This document shows positions 21,644 through 29,034 of a stretch of 42,114 nucleotides of DNA, piece after piece. Positions within the stretch are counted from its first letter, which is position 1; each line of letters starts with the position of its first letter. The position numbers and the translations under genes are program-made. The stretch lies in IMG/VR virus record IMGVR_UViG_3300020129_000172, positions 1 to 42,114 of that record, one strand, 5' to 3'. Under the pieces are notes generated by a model, which was not told the DNA's origin, did not search any database, and was given only the letters and a program-made list of their open reading frames with translations. The DNA comes from a virus.

Positions 21644-22158
21644 GCCTTCGGCCCGAGGGCGTAGCGCCCTTTGCCGGTGCGCTGGAAGCGGCCCGCCTTC
21701 AAGCCGATCGACATCGCGCTGATCAGTCCGGCGGACTTCCGATAGCCGGTCGCTTTCATGATGTCCTTCAGCGCCGAGTCGCCGTGCTGTTTCAAATATG
21801 CATGGACGCTGTCCAGCCGTTCCGATCGGTGTTGTTTGGCCCGACCTGGACCCGAATGCATCTTGCCTTCCGCGATGCGGGCACGCATGACCGCCGCCTG
21901 CCTCTTGCGTCGGGCGGGTGTCCACGACGCTTGCAACTTCGACGGCGTCGGCTTCGTGAACACGACACCGGGCCAGTGGCCGTTGCTGCTGGCCTTCGGC
22001 GGGGCTTTCAGCAGCTGCGGCACCGTCGGACTCAGAAACAGGTCCGGCCATCCGGCGTGATACACCGCCAGCTGCCGCTCCATCTCTGCAACCTTCGCCG
22101 CCACGCCTGCGCCGGCCAGCTGGTGGAGTTCGTCTTTCGTGAGCGTCGTCTTCGCCAT
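21640..22158 (-). CDS. Winged-helix-like regulatory protein
   Basis: In this 172-residue protein the N-terminal half is helical, with a basic middle (KRQAAVMRARIAEGKMHSG). Residues of about 115-170 (ERLDSVHAYLKQHGDSALKD, IMKATGYRKSAGLISAMSIG, FQRTGKGRYAL) have the helix-turn-helix plus wing spacing of short winged-helix domains. Its neighbours are the repressor and HExxH genes, so a regulatory role in the lysogeny operon is plausible. Confidence 0.6.
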   Translation of the reverse strand: MAKTTLTKDELHQLAGAGVAAKVAEMERQLAVYHAGWPDLFLSPTVPQLLKAPPKASSNGHWPGVVFTKPTPSKLQASWTPARRKRQAAVMRARIAEGKMHSGPGRAKQHRSERLDSVHAYLKQHGDSALKDIMKATGYRKSAGLISAMSIGLKAGRFQRTGKGRYALGPKA

Positions 22159-22182
22159 GGATGTCCTTGTCGGATGCCGCTG

Positions 22183-22629
22183 TTACGTTCGCTTCCGCCG
22201 TTGCCGCCGCTGCGCCTGCTGTTGCTGCCGTTCTGCCTTCAGTGCCCGCGCCTTCAGGGCGGAAAAGGTGACGGGGGAATCGTGGACCGCATTGGGTTCC
22301 CAGCCGCCTTCGCGCAGGATGGAAAGGCACGTCCAGTACGCCGTATGGCCCATCCCCTTGAAGGTGCCGACTTCATGAATGCGAGTCGCCAGTTCGGCCA
22401 GCGACGTGATCTCCAGCTGCTGAATGATGCGATTGAGATTGGAGGCCGCGACCGGATGCGGACAGCCGAGTCGGCCGAGCATCCACCGGTCCCAGTGATG
22501 CGATCCGATCGTCAACACCGGTTGATGTTCCCGCTTGGCAAACGTCTGCCCCACGATGTGCGCGTAGTCGGTCGGGTTGATGAAGACCCGACCGGAGGCG
22601 CTGCGGCGATGCGTCGGTTTGGTCGTCAC
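22183..22629 (-). CDS. Helix-hairpin-helix-like protein
   Basis: This is 148 residues from GTG 22629, overlapping the HExxH gene stop (GTGA). The segment EITSLAELATRIHEVGTFKG followed by LSILREGGW resembles the helix-hairpin-helix of RNA polymerase alpha C-terminal domains. The C-terminus is a basic, Gln-rich coil (AERQQQQAQRRQRRKRT). DNA or RNA binding is likely; a specific role is not evident. Confidence 0.55.
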   Translation of the reverse strand: MTTKPTHRRSASGRVFINPTDYAHIVGQTFAKREHQPVLTIGSHHWDRWMLGRLGCPHPVAASNLNRIIQQLEITSLAELATRIHEVGTFKGMGHTAYWTCLSILREGGWEPNAVHDSPVTFSALKARALKAERQQQQAQRRQRRKRT

Positions 22630-22886
22630 GCCGGACGCTTCTTCTTGATGAAGTGCAGGACGGCACGCGCCTGCCGCAACCGGTCGGCCTGTTTCTCGCG
22701 GACCGGTGCGGATTGCAGATGGCGCACGATCCGGCGGTGCGCGACGTCGTCGACTTCGGCCATACAGGTGGCGAAGTGTTGCATGAGTTCCTCCGGCAGG
22801 CGGAAGCCGTAATCGATGTGGCCACATTCGTGCGCGACGACGAAGAGAAATGATTGTTGTCGACTACGAGTCGGGTGGTTGGACAT
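22626..22886 (-). CDS. Mini HExxH (ImmA/IrrE-like?) metallopeptidase-like protein
   Basis: In this 86-residue protein, residues 16-28 read VVAHECGHIDYGF, which contains an HExxH zinc site (His19, Glu20, His23). About ten residues on, PEELMQHFATCMAE resembles the third-ligand helix of ImmA/IrrE peptidases. It lies directly downstream of the CI-like repressor; ImmA-type enzymes often sit there and cut the repressor to trigger excision. The protein is far shorter than normal (usually more than 130 residues), so it may be a minimal or truncated form. A strong GAGGCGGAG site precedes it. Confidence 0.5.
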   Translation of the reverse strand: MSNHPTRSRQQSFLFVVAHECGHIDYGFRLPEELMQHFATCMAEVDDVAHRRIVRHLQSAPVREKQADRLRQARAVLHFIKKKRPA

Positions 22887-22988
22887 AGCTCCGCCTCTAA
22901 AAGGGTCCGCGATATTCCTGCGACCACCGCTGCCGTGATGGTCGTCTGTGGTTGTTTACTGCCCTGCGCGTACTACCAGTGTTCGGCG

Positions 22989-23522
22989 TTACCCTTGGCG
23001 TCGATGTCGTCGTGGAGTTACCTCCACTGCTATCGGCCAGGTCGAGGTACTCGCAGGTAGTTCTACGGCCGGAGACGAGTGCTGGTCGGTCGCCGCCGCC
23101 GCCGCCGCCGCCGCTGCCGCCGTTCGGTCATCTGCCGACGCCCGCAATACTCCTCCGTGATGGATGTCGTCCATAGCCTTCCCGATGGCAAGGAAGGCCA
23201 ACTGCGCGTGGCGGCGCCGGATGCCGTGATACGCCGCCAGTAGCTCCTTTTCCTCATCGGTCAGCTGCACGCTGACCGGGCCATAGAGGTGCAGGAGTTG
23301 ATCGGCCAGCCGCGATCGACCGGCGGCCCGCAGGATGACGTCGGGCGATTCCTTGGTGACTTCGGCCAGCTTCAAACATCCGGGGATGTCGAAGGGCTGA
23401 CTCCGTGGTCCCATCGCGCGACTGATCCGACTCGGCGCAATCCCGAGTAAGTCGGCAAATTCCTGGACGGTGCGATACCGTTTGCGTAACCGCCGCAGGA
23501 GCGTAGCGAAGGATGATGCCAT
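22989..23522 (-). CDS. CI-like repressor with Cro/CI helix-turn-helix and poly-Ala tail
   Basis: This is 177 residues from ATG 23522. Residues 5-40 hold the HTH pattern FATLLRRLRKRYRTVQEFAD, then LLGIAPSRISRAM. A helical linker follows (SVQLTDEEKELLAAYHGIRR). Near the C-terminus there is a run of ten alanines encoded by GCG/GCA codons (23091-23120), then a Ser/Pro-rich tail. It is transcribed divergently from a Cro-like gene (23690), the classic immunity switch layout. No LexA-type self-cleavage domain is visible, so inactivation may need the HExxH protein next door. Confidence 0.82.
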   Translation of the reverse strand: MASSFATLLRRLRKRYRTVQEFADLLGIAPSRISRAMGPRSQPFDIPGCLKLAEVTKESPDVILRAAGRSRLADQLLHLYGPVSVQLTDEEKELLAAYHGIRRRHAQLAFLAIGKAMDDIHHGGVLRASADDRTAAAAAAAAAATDQHSSPAVELPASTSTWPIAVEVTPRRHRRQG

Positions 23523-23689
23523 CGGGGGCGCAAGGTACCACAAAGTCACAAACGACAGCAACAACAATTACGACATTACAGACGGGTCTGCAGTACTCAG
23601 GACTCGCGTCTGGCCGTATGACAGCAACTACACCAAGAGCTTGACAGGCGATACAGACATCGCATAGCGTCAGTGGCCGCAGGACGCCT
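23523..23689. promoter_or_regulatory. Divergent immunity control region
   Basis: These 167 bases separate the repressor (-) and the Cro-like gene (+) and are clearly more AT-rich than the surroundings. The + strand promoter is at 23641-23670. A leftward promoter must also lie here, but I cannot choose one with confidence. CTGCAG and AGTACT palindromes near 23588-23598 are possible operator halves; no long palindrome was found. Confidence 0.55.
23641..23670 (+). promoter_or_regulatory. Rightward early promoter
   Basis: A perfect TTGACA (23641-23646) is followed after 18 bases by TAGCGT (23665-23670), which keeps T1, A2 and T6 of the -10 consensus. The predicted start near 23677 leaves a very short leader before ATG 23690, with AGGA at 23681-23684. 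It would drive the Cro-like gene and the early recombination genes. The same -35 and spacer length occur in the leftward promoter near 20.88 kb. Confidence 0.6.
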
Positions 23690-23953
23690 ATGAAGAAATC
23701 CGAGACGATCGAGCGGCTGCGGATCTATCGCCTAGAGAACGACCTGACCTTCGGCGAACTGGCCGAGGCCATTTCCGCGCTCGGCAAACCGCTGGCCCTC
23801 CGTGCCCTCTACAACGCCATGACGCAGAAGGACACGCATCCCCGCGAGACGACCTTCTACAAGCTGGAACGCTTCGTCCGCCATCTGGACGCCAACGGCA
23901 ACGGCCACGGCGCGAAGAAGACGCGCCGCCCCCGGCGGCGGAAGGCGGCGTAG
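23690..23953 (+). CDS. Cro-like DNA-binding regulator
   Basis: This 87-residue protein has IERLRIYRLENDLTFGELAE, then the recognition-helix region LALRALYNAMTQK, and an extremely basic tail (KKTRRPRRRKAA). It is the first gene rightward of the immunity region, divergent from the repressor, as for Cro. Length and single HTH domain agree. The stop is followed at once by the next start (TAGTGATG). Confidence 0.75.
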   Translation: MKKSETIERLRIYRLENDLTFGELAEAISALGKPLALRALYNAMTQKDTHPRETTFYKLERFVRHLDANGNGHGAKKTRRPRRRKAA

Positions 23954-23955
23954 TG

Positions 23956-24138
23956 ATGTCTGACCCTGACCGGATCGAGCGCGAGCGCGAGGCGTTCGAT
24001 CAGCTGACGCCGGAAGAACAGGACGCTTTTCTGCTGGCCATCGGCTTGGCGATGGTGGAGTGCGCCGTCGACGAACTCGATCGATCCGATGCCGCCGCCG
24101 CTGCCGCCGCAGCGGAGACGACACGCAAAGCCGGGTAA
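23956..24138 (+). CDS. Small hypothetical acidic helical protein
   Basis: This is 60 residues from ATG 23956; a GTG at 23953 is possible. All helical and acidic (DRIEREREAFDQLTPEEQDA, FLLAIGLAMVECAVDEL), ending in an eight-Ala run. No family is recognised. Early position suggests a regulatory or host-takeover peptide. Confidence 0.55.
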   Translation: MSDPDRIEREREAFDQLTPEEQDAFLLAIGLAMVECAVDELDRSDAAAAAAAAETTRKAG

Positions 24139-24142
24139 GTCG

Positions 24143-24295
24143 ATGGCGACCTGGCTCCAGCGGCTGCGCGGCTTCCTGCACTGCCACGTCTGGGAACTGG
24201 TCGTCGATCCGCCCGACGCTCCCGGCCACGTCTTCCTGCGATGCGTGGGCTGCGGCGTCCGGTCTGGCGGCTGGCAACACGGCCATCACAACTGA
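24143..24295 (+). CDS. Small zinc-binding protein (50 aa)
   Basis: ATG 24143 begins MATWLQRLRGFLHCHVW, then VVDPPDAPGHVFLRCVGCGV. A Cys-x-Cys/His pair and a CVGC pair can form a zinc ribbon. The sequence style (H..W...P.H..LRC..CG) is common among short actinobacterial and proteobacterial phage proteins. Function unknown. Confidence 0.55.
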   Translation: MATWLQRLRGFLHCHVWELVVDPPDAPGHVFLRCVGCGVRSGGWQHGHHN

Positions 24296-24309
24296 ATCGA
24301 GGTCCGCCG

Positions 24310-25245
24310 ATGGAAACACCCACGACACCGATCGATCCGCCTGCCCCGACGGCCCTCGCCCCGAAATCGTCCGACAGCAAAGTCCTCGTGCCGATGGATC
24401 GGCCGCTGGAAAACATCGATCAGGTGTTCCGGCTGGCGCAGGCGTTGGCGCCGACGGAGTTCGTGCCGAAGTCCTATCGCGGCAAGCCCCACGACATTCT
24501 GGCGGCCATCCTGACCGGCCACGAACTGGGCCTCGCCCCGATGCAGGCGCTGGCGTCGTTGGCCGTGGTCGGCGGCATCGCGTCCCTGTGGGGCGATGGG
24601 TTGCTGGCAGTCATCATCGCCGCGCCCGTCTATGTCCGGCACGATGAGTACTTCCTCGTCGACGGCAAGCGCAGCGATACCCTGATGCCGGACGACCTGA
24701 AGAAGGACACCGCCGCCGCCGTCTGTACCTTCTGGCGGCGCGGACAGGTCGAGCCGACGACCCGCAAGTACACGGTGGCCCATGCCAAGAAGGCCAACTT
24801 GTGGGGGAAGGCCGGCACATGGCAGACCAATCCCGATCGCATGCTGCAGATGCGGGCGCGGGGCTTCGCCGCGCGGGACTGTTTCCCCGATGTCGTCCGG
24901 GGCATCCGGACCGTCGAAGAGATGCAGGACGTCACGCCGACCGATGCGCCGCCGGTCGTCCGCGAAGTCCGCCGGATGTCGGAGACGCCGACCGATGCCC
25001 CCGCTGCGGAGACGGCCCCGATCGCGCCCGACGTCGTCGACCTGGACCCGGCAGGCATCACCGATGTGGTGCCGTTCCTCGGCGGCTACAGCGTCACGCT
25101 GTCGACCGGCCTGCAGGTCGACGTCACCGACGACGCCGATGCGCTGGACCTCGAGAAATTCAAGAATACGCCGACGCAGTTGCGCCTGACCGTGAAGCGT
25201 GTCGTCGACACCCTGCAGCTGGTGGCCTTTGCCGTCGTCGACTAA
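24310..25245 (+). CDS. RecT-like single-strand annealing protein
   Basis: This is 311 residues from ATG 24310. The core reads ILAAILTGHELGLAPMQALA, then IASLWGDGLLAVI, then LWGKAGTWQTNPDRMLQMRA and FAARDCFPDVVRGI. This pattern is shared by the RecT/Redβ-type annealing proteins of many temperate phages. A Pro/Ala-rich linker (about 215-245) leads to a small C-terminal domain. The next genes encode a Cas4/RecB-type nuclease and conserved recombination-module proteins, so annealing protein and exonuclease form the usual two-component phage recombinase. Confidence 0.82.
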   Translation: METPTTPIDPPAPTALAPKSSDSKVLVPMDRPLENIDQVFRLAQALAPTEFVPKSYRGKPHDILAAILTGHELGLAPMQALASLAVVGGIASLWGDGLLAVIIAAPVYVRHDEYFLVDGKRSDTLMPDDLKKDTAAAVCTFWRRGQVEPTTRKYTVAHAKKANLWGKAGTWQTNPDRMLQMRARGFAARDCFPDVVRGIRTVEEMQDVTPTDAPPVVREVRRMSETPTDAPAAETAPIAPDVVDLDPAGITDVVPFLGGYSVTLSTGLQVDVTDDADALDLEKFKNTPTQLRLTVKRVVDTLQLVAFAVVD

Positions 25246-25417
25246 GCGGCCCGCCGATCCACCGACGCATTACATCCGCTGGGATGAACCGGGCAAGTAC
25301 GTATCGAAGGCGCTCTGCGGCGTCTGGCTGCAGCGGAAGAAGCACGCCAACGATCCGACGTGTCCGGATTGCGTGCGCATCCTGGCCGACCGTGAAGCCT
25401 CTGCGGGGCCAGCGTGA
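25229..25417 (+). CDS. Small zinc-binding protein
   Basis: This is 62 residues from TTG 25229, overlapping the RecT-like gene end; start uncertain, with a longer GTG frame from 25199. The core HYIRWDEPGKYVSKALCGVW, then DPTCPDCVRILADRE holds three well-placed cysteines and is frequent between recT and nuclease genes in phages. Function unknown. Confidence 0.55.
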   Translation: MPSSTKRPADPPTHYIRWDEPGKYVSKALCGVWLQRKKHANDPTCPDCVRILADREASAGPA

Positions 25418-26088
25418 CGCGCCAGCCGCTCTGCGAATATCGCGTCTTCAGCCGACGCCACCGGTTTGCCGGAACGCTGGATGCGCTCGGCGTCTGGCAT
25501 GGCGCCGGGGCCCTTCTCGACTACAAGACCGGCGCACCGCGAGACGTCGCGGCCGACTTGCAGACGGCAGCATATCTGGGTGCGCTGGTCGAGATGATCG
25601 AGACCGGCGAGACGCCCGACCTGCTTGTCTTCGATGAACCGTCGCACACCTACACGCTGGACGGCGAGCGGCTGCCGTCGGTGACGCAGATCCTGCAGCG
25701 GGCGGGCGCCATCGACTTCGACCACATCCCGCCGACGATTCGTGAACAGGCTCTGGCACGCGGTACCGCTGTGCATCGGGCCGTTCACTACTTCAACGAG
25801 AACGATCTGGACGTCGACGACTTTCGGTCGTCGTTTCTGGAGTACTGGCCCTACCTCGCCGCGTGGATCAAATTCCTGGACACGTCCGGCTTCCGCTTCG
25901 CCGACCTGTCCGACATCGGATCGACCCGTCACATCCGTCGGTATGCCGTGCAGCTGAAACGCGACGGCACCTTCGGTATCGACCGCTACAACAATCCGAA
26001 CGACTACAGCGAATTTCTAGCACTGCGGAGAGCATTGTTGATTGTCGAACGTCGACGACCATCGGCAACGTACGCGGACATAGCGTGA
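25414..26088 (+). CDS. PD-(D/E)XK nuclease (RecB/Cas4 type) with swapped segment order
   Basis: This is 224 residues from GTG 25414 (GTGA overlap). Residues 9-56 carry the nuclease core: FAGTLD (Asp23), LLDYKTG (Asp36, Lys38) and LQTAAY (Gln50, Tyr54). Residues 73-165 then carry HTYTLDGERLPSVTQIL and ALARGTAVHRAVHYFNE (His121), which in the usual phage family stand at the N-terminus, before the core. The C-terminus RRYAVQLKRDGTFGIDRY, then DYSEFLALRRAL is in its normal place. All catalytic elements are present, but the order is B-A-C instead of A-B-C. It should act as the exonuclease partner of the RecT-like protein if the fold tolerates the swap. Confidence 0.78.
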   Translation: MTRQPLCEYRVFSRRHRFAGTLDALGVWHGAGALLDYKTGAPRDVAADLQTAAYLGALVEMIETGETPDLLVFDEPSHTYTLDGERLPSVTQILQRAGAIDFDHIPPTIREQALARGTAVHRAVHYFNENDLDVDDFRSSFLEYWPYLAAWIKFLDTSGFRFADLSDIGSTRHIRRYAVQLKRDGTFGIDRYNNPNDYSEFLALRRALLIVERRRPSATYADIA

Positions 26089-26090
26089 AC

Positions 26091-26185
26091 GGACATGGGT
26101 GGGCTGGGCGCGGTCGGTCAGTGAAGGCGTGACAGCGCAAGGTTCGGAGCGGACAGGTTCGGCTTGGATCGGCGGGAACGGAAAT
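26091..26185 (+). repeat. Short 5-bp-periodic GGNNN block
   Basis: Between the nuclease stop and the next gene, G occurs at 16 of 19 positions congruent to 1 modulo 5 and at 15 of 19 of the following positions. Examples are GGTTC GGAGC GGACA GGTTC (26141-26160). It is the same pattern as the larger block at 27570-28295 and on the same strand. No gene fits here. Confidence 0.8.
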
Positions 26186-26211
26186 TCGACCAACACGGAG
26201 GAGGACAGCAG

Positions 26212-27033
26212 ATGAAGAAGAAGGACGACAGCAAAGACGCCATCGATGTACTAGAAGTGACGAAGGGACTCGCCCACGTTTGCATCGTGGGCGAGTCAGG
26301 TGCGGGACTGATTTGCAATCGACTCAGCGAGAAGGCCCGACGCGAACTCCTGATGCCTGCGCCGAAGCGCAACGCCGCCGAGCGCGCAACGCTATTGAAG
26401 CACAAACCGTACGACGAATTCCGAAATTCTCCGTACCGGCTACCGGAGTCGCTGGCGCTGGTGGATGTCAGCGGCGGCATTGGCACACCGATGCCACCGC
26501 CGGGACCAGTGATCGGCGTGCTGTCGGCGTCATTCAAGAAAGCGATGATGACAGCAGCACTCGATCTGCCCAACACGAAGAAGGCCCAGATCGGACGCCT
26601 TGTCTGGGTGCAGGGACTCTACACCGCAATCTACGGCATCCCGCAAATCATGCTCGCACCCGTCCGGTCGGCCGACATGAACCGCACACCGGACATTCGC
26701 TCCCGCGCCATCCTGCCACGGTGGGCGTGTCGACTGCAGATCGAGTTCGTGCAACCGCTGATGAAAGTCAACGCGGTCACGCGCCTGCTTGCTGCAGCCG
26801 GCCTCTTTATCGGCGTCGGTGATTGGCGCAAGGAAAAAGGGTCGGGGACGTTCGGCGGTTTCCGACTGACCGAAGAAGACGATCCGGAATTCCTGGACAT
26901 CGTCAACAACGGCGGCCGCGCCGCGCAACTCGAAGCCCTGTTAGCGCCGGAATCCTACGACGAAGAAACGGCATCGCTGCTCGCATGGTTCGATGAGGAA
27001 ATCGCACGGCGGCAGGGCAAAGGGGTGGCCTGA
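26212..27033 (+). CDS. Conserved recombination-module protein (GDWRKEK family)
   Basis: This is 273 residues from ATG 26212 behind GGAGGAGGA. The pattern GLICNRLSEKARRELL at the front, VIGVLSASFKKAMMTAALD in the middle, and RLQIEFVQPLMKVNAVTRLL with FIGVGDWRKEKGSGTFGGF at the end belongs to a protein family I know from early regions of temperate phages beside RecT and nuclease genes. Its biochemical role is not established to my knowledge. Both flanks of this gene and its partner are the unusual pentamer blocks, so it may act on them, but that is only positional. Confidence 0.7.
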   Translation: MKKKDDSKDAIDVLEVTKGLAHVCIVGESGAGLICNRLSEKARRELLMPAPKRNAAERATLLKHKPYDEFRNSPYRLPESLALVDVSGGIGTPMPPPGPVIGVLSASFKKAMMTAALDLPNTKKAQIGRLVWVQGLYTAIYGIPQIMLAPVRSADMNRTPDIRSRAILPRWACRLQIEFVQPLMKVNAVTRLLAAAGLFIGVGDWRKEKGSGTFGGFRLTEEDDPEFLDIVNNGGRAAQLEALLAPESYDEETASLLAWFDEEIARRQGKGVA

Positions 27034-27551
27034 TGTCACGGCTCACGGAAACGCACGTCGCGTATCTGGTGACCCTCGAAAAGCAGGGACGCACCAGTGC
27101 GGAAGACGTCCTGGCCGATGCGAAGCGGGCCGAGAGTCCGCTTCACGATCTTTACGATTGGGACGTCACCGCCGCCGCTGAAGCGCACTGGCTCGATCGC
27201 ACGCGCGCAATCATCCGGTTGGTGAAGGTCGTCGTCCACACCGAACACCAGACGATCCGACTGCCGCGCTACATCCGCGATCCGGCGCTGCCATCACACG
27301 AACAGGGCTACGCATCGGTCGAATCGCTGCGGCTGGAATCAACGCTCGCGCATCGTGCCCTTGTTACCGAAATGGAACGGGTCACGTCGTCGCTGCGACG
27401 GGCGCGACACATCGCCGTCGGCCTTGGGCTGGAAGACGACGTCGACGATCTGCTCGCGCGCGTGGCAGGCCTTCGTGAGATTTGGACCGAGCGCAGCGCG
27501 CCGCCACCGTCGGATGGCGACACGGCGGCAGCTGCGTCACCAGCAGCGTGA
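27033..27551 (+). CDS. Conserved early phage protein (SPLH..YDWD type)
   Basis: This is 172 residues from ATG 27033 (TGATG overlap). The sequence RTSAEDVLADAKRAESPLHD, then LYDWDVTAAAEAHWLDRTRA and LPRYIRDP is the pattern of an uncharacterised protein usually encoded next to the preceding family. The C-terminal part is helical with a low-complexity tail (PPPSDGDTAAAASPAA). The pair is probably one functional unit of the recombination or replication module. Confidence 0.7.
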   Translation: MSRLTETHVAYLVTLEKQGRTSAEDVLADAKRAESPLHDLYDWDVTAAAEAHWLDRTRAIIRLVKVVVHTEHQTIRLPRYIRDPALPSHEQGYASVESLRLESTLAHRALVTEMERVTSSLRRARHIAVGLGLEDDVDDLLARVAGLREIWTERSAPPPSDGDTAAAASPAA

Positions 27552-27569
27552 AACAGCAAGTGACGTCGC

Positions 27570-28295
27570 GTGGCAGGACGCGGTGGGGCCGAACTTAGGC
27601 AAGGCGCGGAGAGACGGGGTCAGGTCCGATGCGGTTTGGACCGGCATGACAGGGCGCGGCAGGCGCGGCTCGATCCGGTCAGGGAGCGGCATGACATGGT
27701 GGCACGCGGAATGGTGGGGTGTGGATAGGCTCGGCAGGAACGGCGACGACGGGTTACGTCTGGCGCGGTCACGTCTGGCAACACACGGCGGGCAACGCGG
27801 GGCGACGTTGGGACCGGTAACGAAAGACTCGGCACGGCGGGCCACGCGAGGCGAGACGACACGCGGCAACGCTGGATCTGGCGCGGCAGGCGAGGACGGG
27901 CGGGGCTTCGCGGGGCTTCACATGACCGCGATGGACATGACGAGGCGGGCGCGGTAGGGCGTCACCGTGGAATCGCATCGCATGGCGACGAATGGCGGGA
28001 CGCGGCGGGCAAGGTCAGGACAGGCAGGTCTGGAGTTGGCTTTGCCACGACATCGGCAGGCGTCGAAAGGTTGACTGGGCGTGGAATGGACAGGACTGAC
28101 AACGCAACGCGCGGCAGGTTCGGACCGGGTAAGTCATCGGCGAGATATGGCATGGCGCGGCGCGGATCGATCTGGTCGGGCACGGCGTGGCAGGCACGGC
28201 TACACGCGACTGCGCTGCGATTGGCTAGGTTGCGTTTGGTCCGGCGTGACACGGCGGGCGAAGTAAGGCGACACATGGCGTGACGCGGATAGGCA
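27570..28295 (+). repeat. Large non-coding 5-bp-periodic G-rich block (degenerate GGNNN repeat)
   Basis: About 725 bases without a credible gene. G stands at 28 of 30 positions congruent to 3 modulo 5 between 27633 and 27778. The phase then drifts by single bases and the pattern continues, for example TATGG CATGG CGCGG CGCGG (28146-28165) and TCTGG TCGGG CACGG CGTGG (28171-28190). The three bases between GG pairs vary freely, so it is not a simple tandem repeat. In 27661-27720 I count 28 G against 13 C on the + strand. A 5-bp period cannot serve a codon frame; the several open frames on both strands here are by-products of the missing T/A-rich stops. Confidence 0.85.
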
Positions 28296-28302
28296 GGCAA
28301 CG

Positions 28303-29031
28303 ATGATACCGACACTCGATTTCAACGCACCAGATACCGCAAAGGCCGTCGGCAGCGACCTGGCGGATGCGTCGATGACACTCGCGCAGCGGCTGCGTGG
28401 CTGCACCGTGACCGATGCCGTCTCACTCCAGCAAGCCGTCGACGACCGGCAGACCATCGCCGCCACGCTCGACCAGATCGGCCACTACTTCGATCCGCTG
28501 ATTGCGATGGCGCACAAGCTCCACAAGACGTTGTGCGATCGACGGTCCGAAGTCGCGGAACCGCTGAAGCGGGTGGACACGATGCTACGGGCGGCCATCA
28601 GCGCCTACCACGACGACGAGACGAAACGCCGCCAGCTGCTGGAACGCGAAGCCTCCGAACGGCAGCGGAAGGAACAGCAGGACCGGGCCGCAGCGGCAGC
28701 GGCCGACCTGGAAACGTCCGGCGAGCATGCGCTCGCGGCGTCCGTCTTGGAAGAAGCCATCGCGGCCCCGCTACCGGTCGTCGCCTTGCCGGACATCACT
28801 AAGCAGGTCGACGGCCTGAAGTTCCGCCGCCGCTACTGCTGGCGCTATGCCGGGGGGCCGAACACGATCAAGGACACGCCGCCTGCCGTCATCGCGCGGA
28901 CCCACAAGATCGCACCGCGTGACTTCCTGTGCCTTGACGACATCAAGGTGGGCGCATATGCGCGGGCGATGAAGGGCAGCGGATCGATCCCCGGCGTCGA
29001 GTTCTATCACGTCGATGACCCGGTGCGGTGA
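28303..29031 (+). CDS. Conserved early phage protein with coiled coil
   Basis: In this 242-residue protein, residues 40-135 are a long charged helix (HDDETKRRQLLEREASERQR) with the look of an SMC-like coiled coil. The C-terminal part FRRRYCWRY, then KIAPRDFLCLDDIKVGAYAR and AMKGSGSIPGVEFYHVDD is strongly conserved among temperate phages near recombination and replication genes. Function unproven. It starts just after the G-rich repeat block. Confidence 0.72.
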   Translation: MIPTLDFNAPDTAKAVGSDLADASMTLAQRLRGCTVTDAVSLQQAVDDRQTIAATLDQIGHYFDPLIAMAHKLHKTLCDRRSEVAEPLKRVDTMLRAAISAYHDDETKRRQLLEREASERQRKEQQDRAAAAAADLETSGEHALAASVLEEAIAAPLPVVALPDITKQVDGLKFRRRYCWRYAGGPNTIKDTPPAVIARTHKIAPRDFLCLDDIKVGAYARAMKGSGSIPGVEFYHVDDPVR

Positions 29032-29034
29032 CCT

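Noticed and set aside
27355-28283. Several open frames of 60-200 codons on both strands between 27.36 and 28.47 kb
   Set aside because: They lie wholly or mostly in the period-5 G-rich block, which lacks stops for compositional reasons. None has a ribosome-binding site, a coherent domain or a codon pattern like the neighbours.
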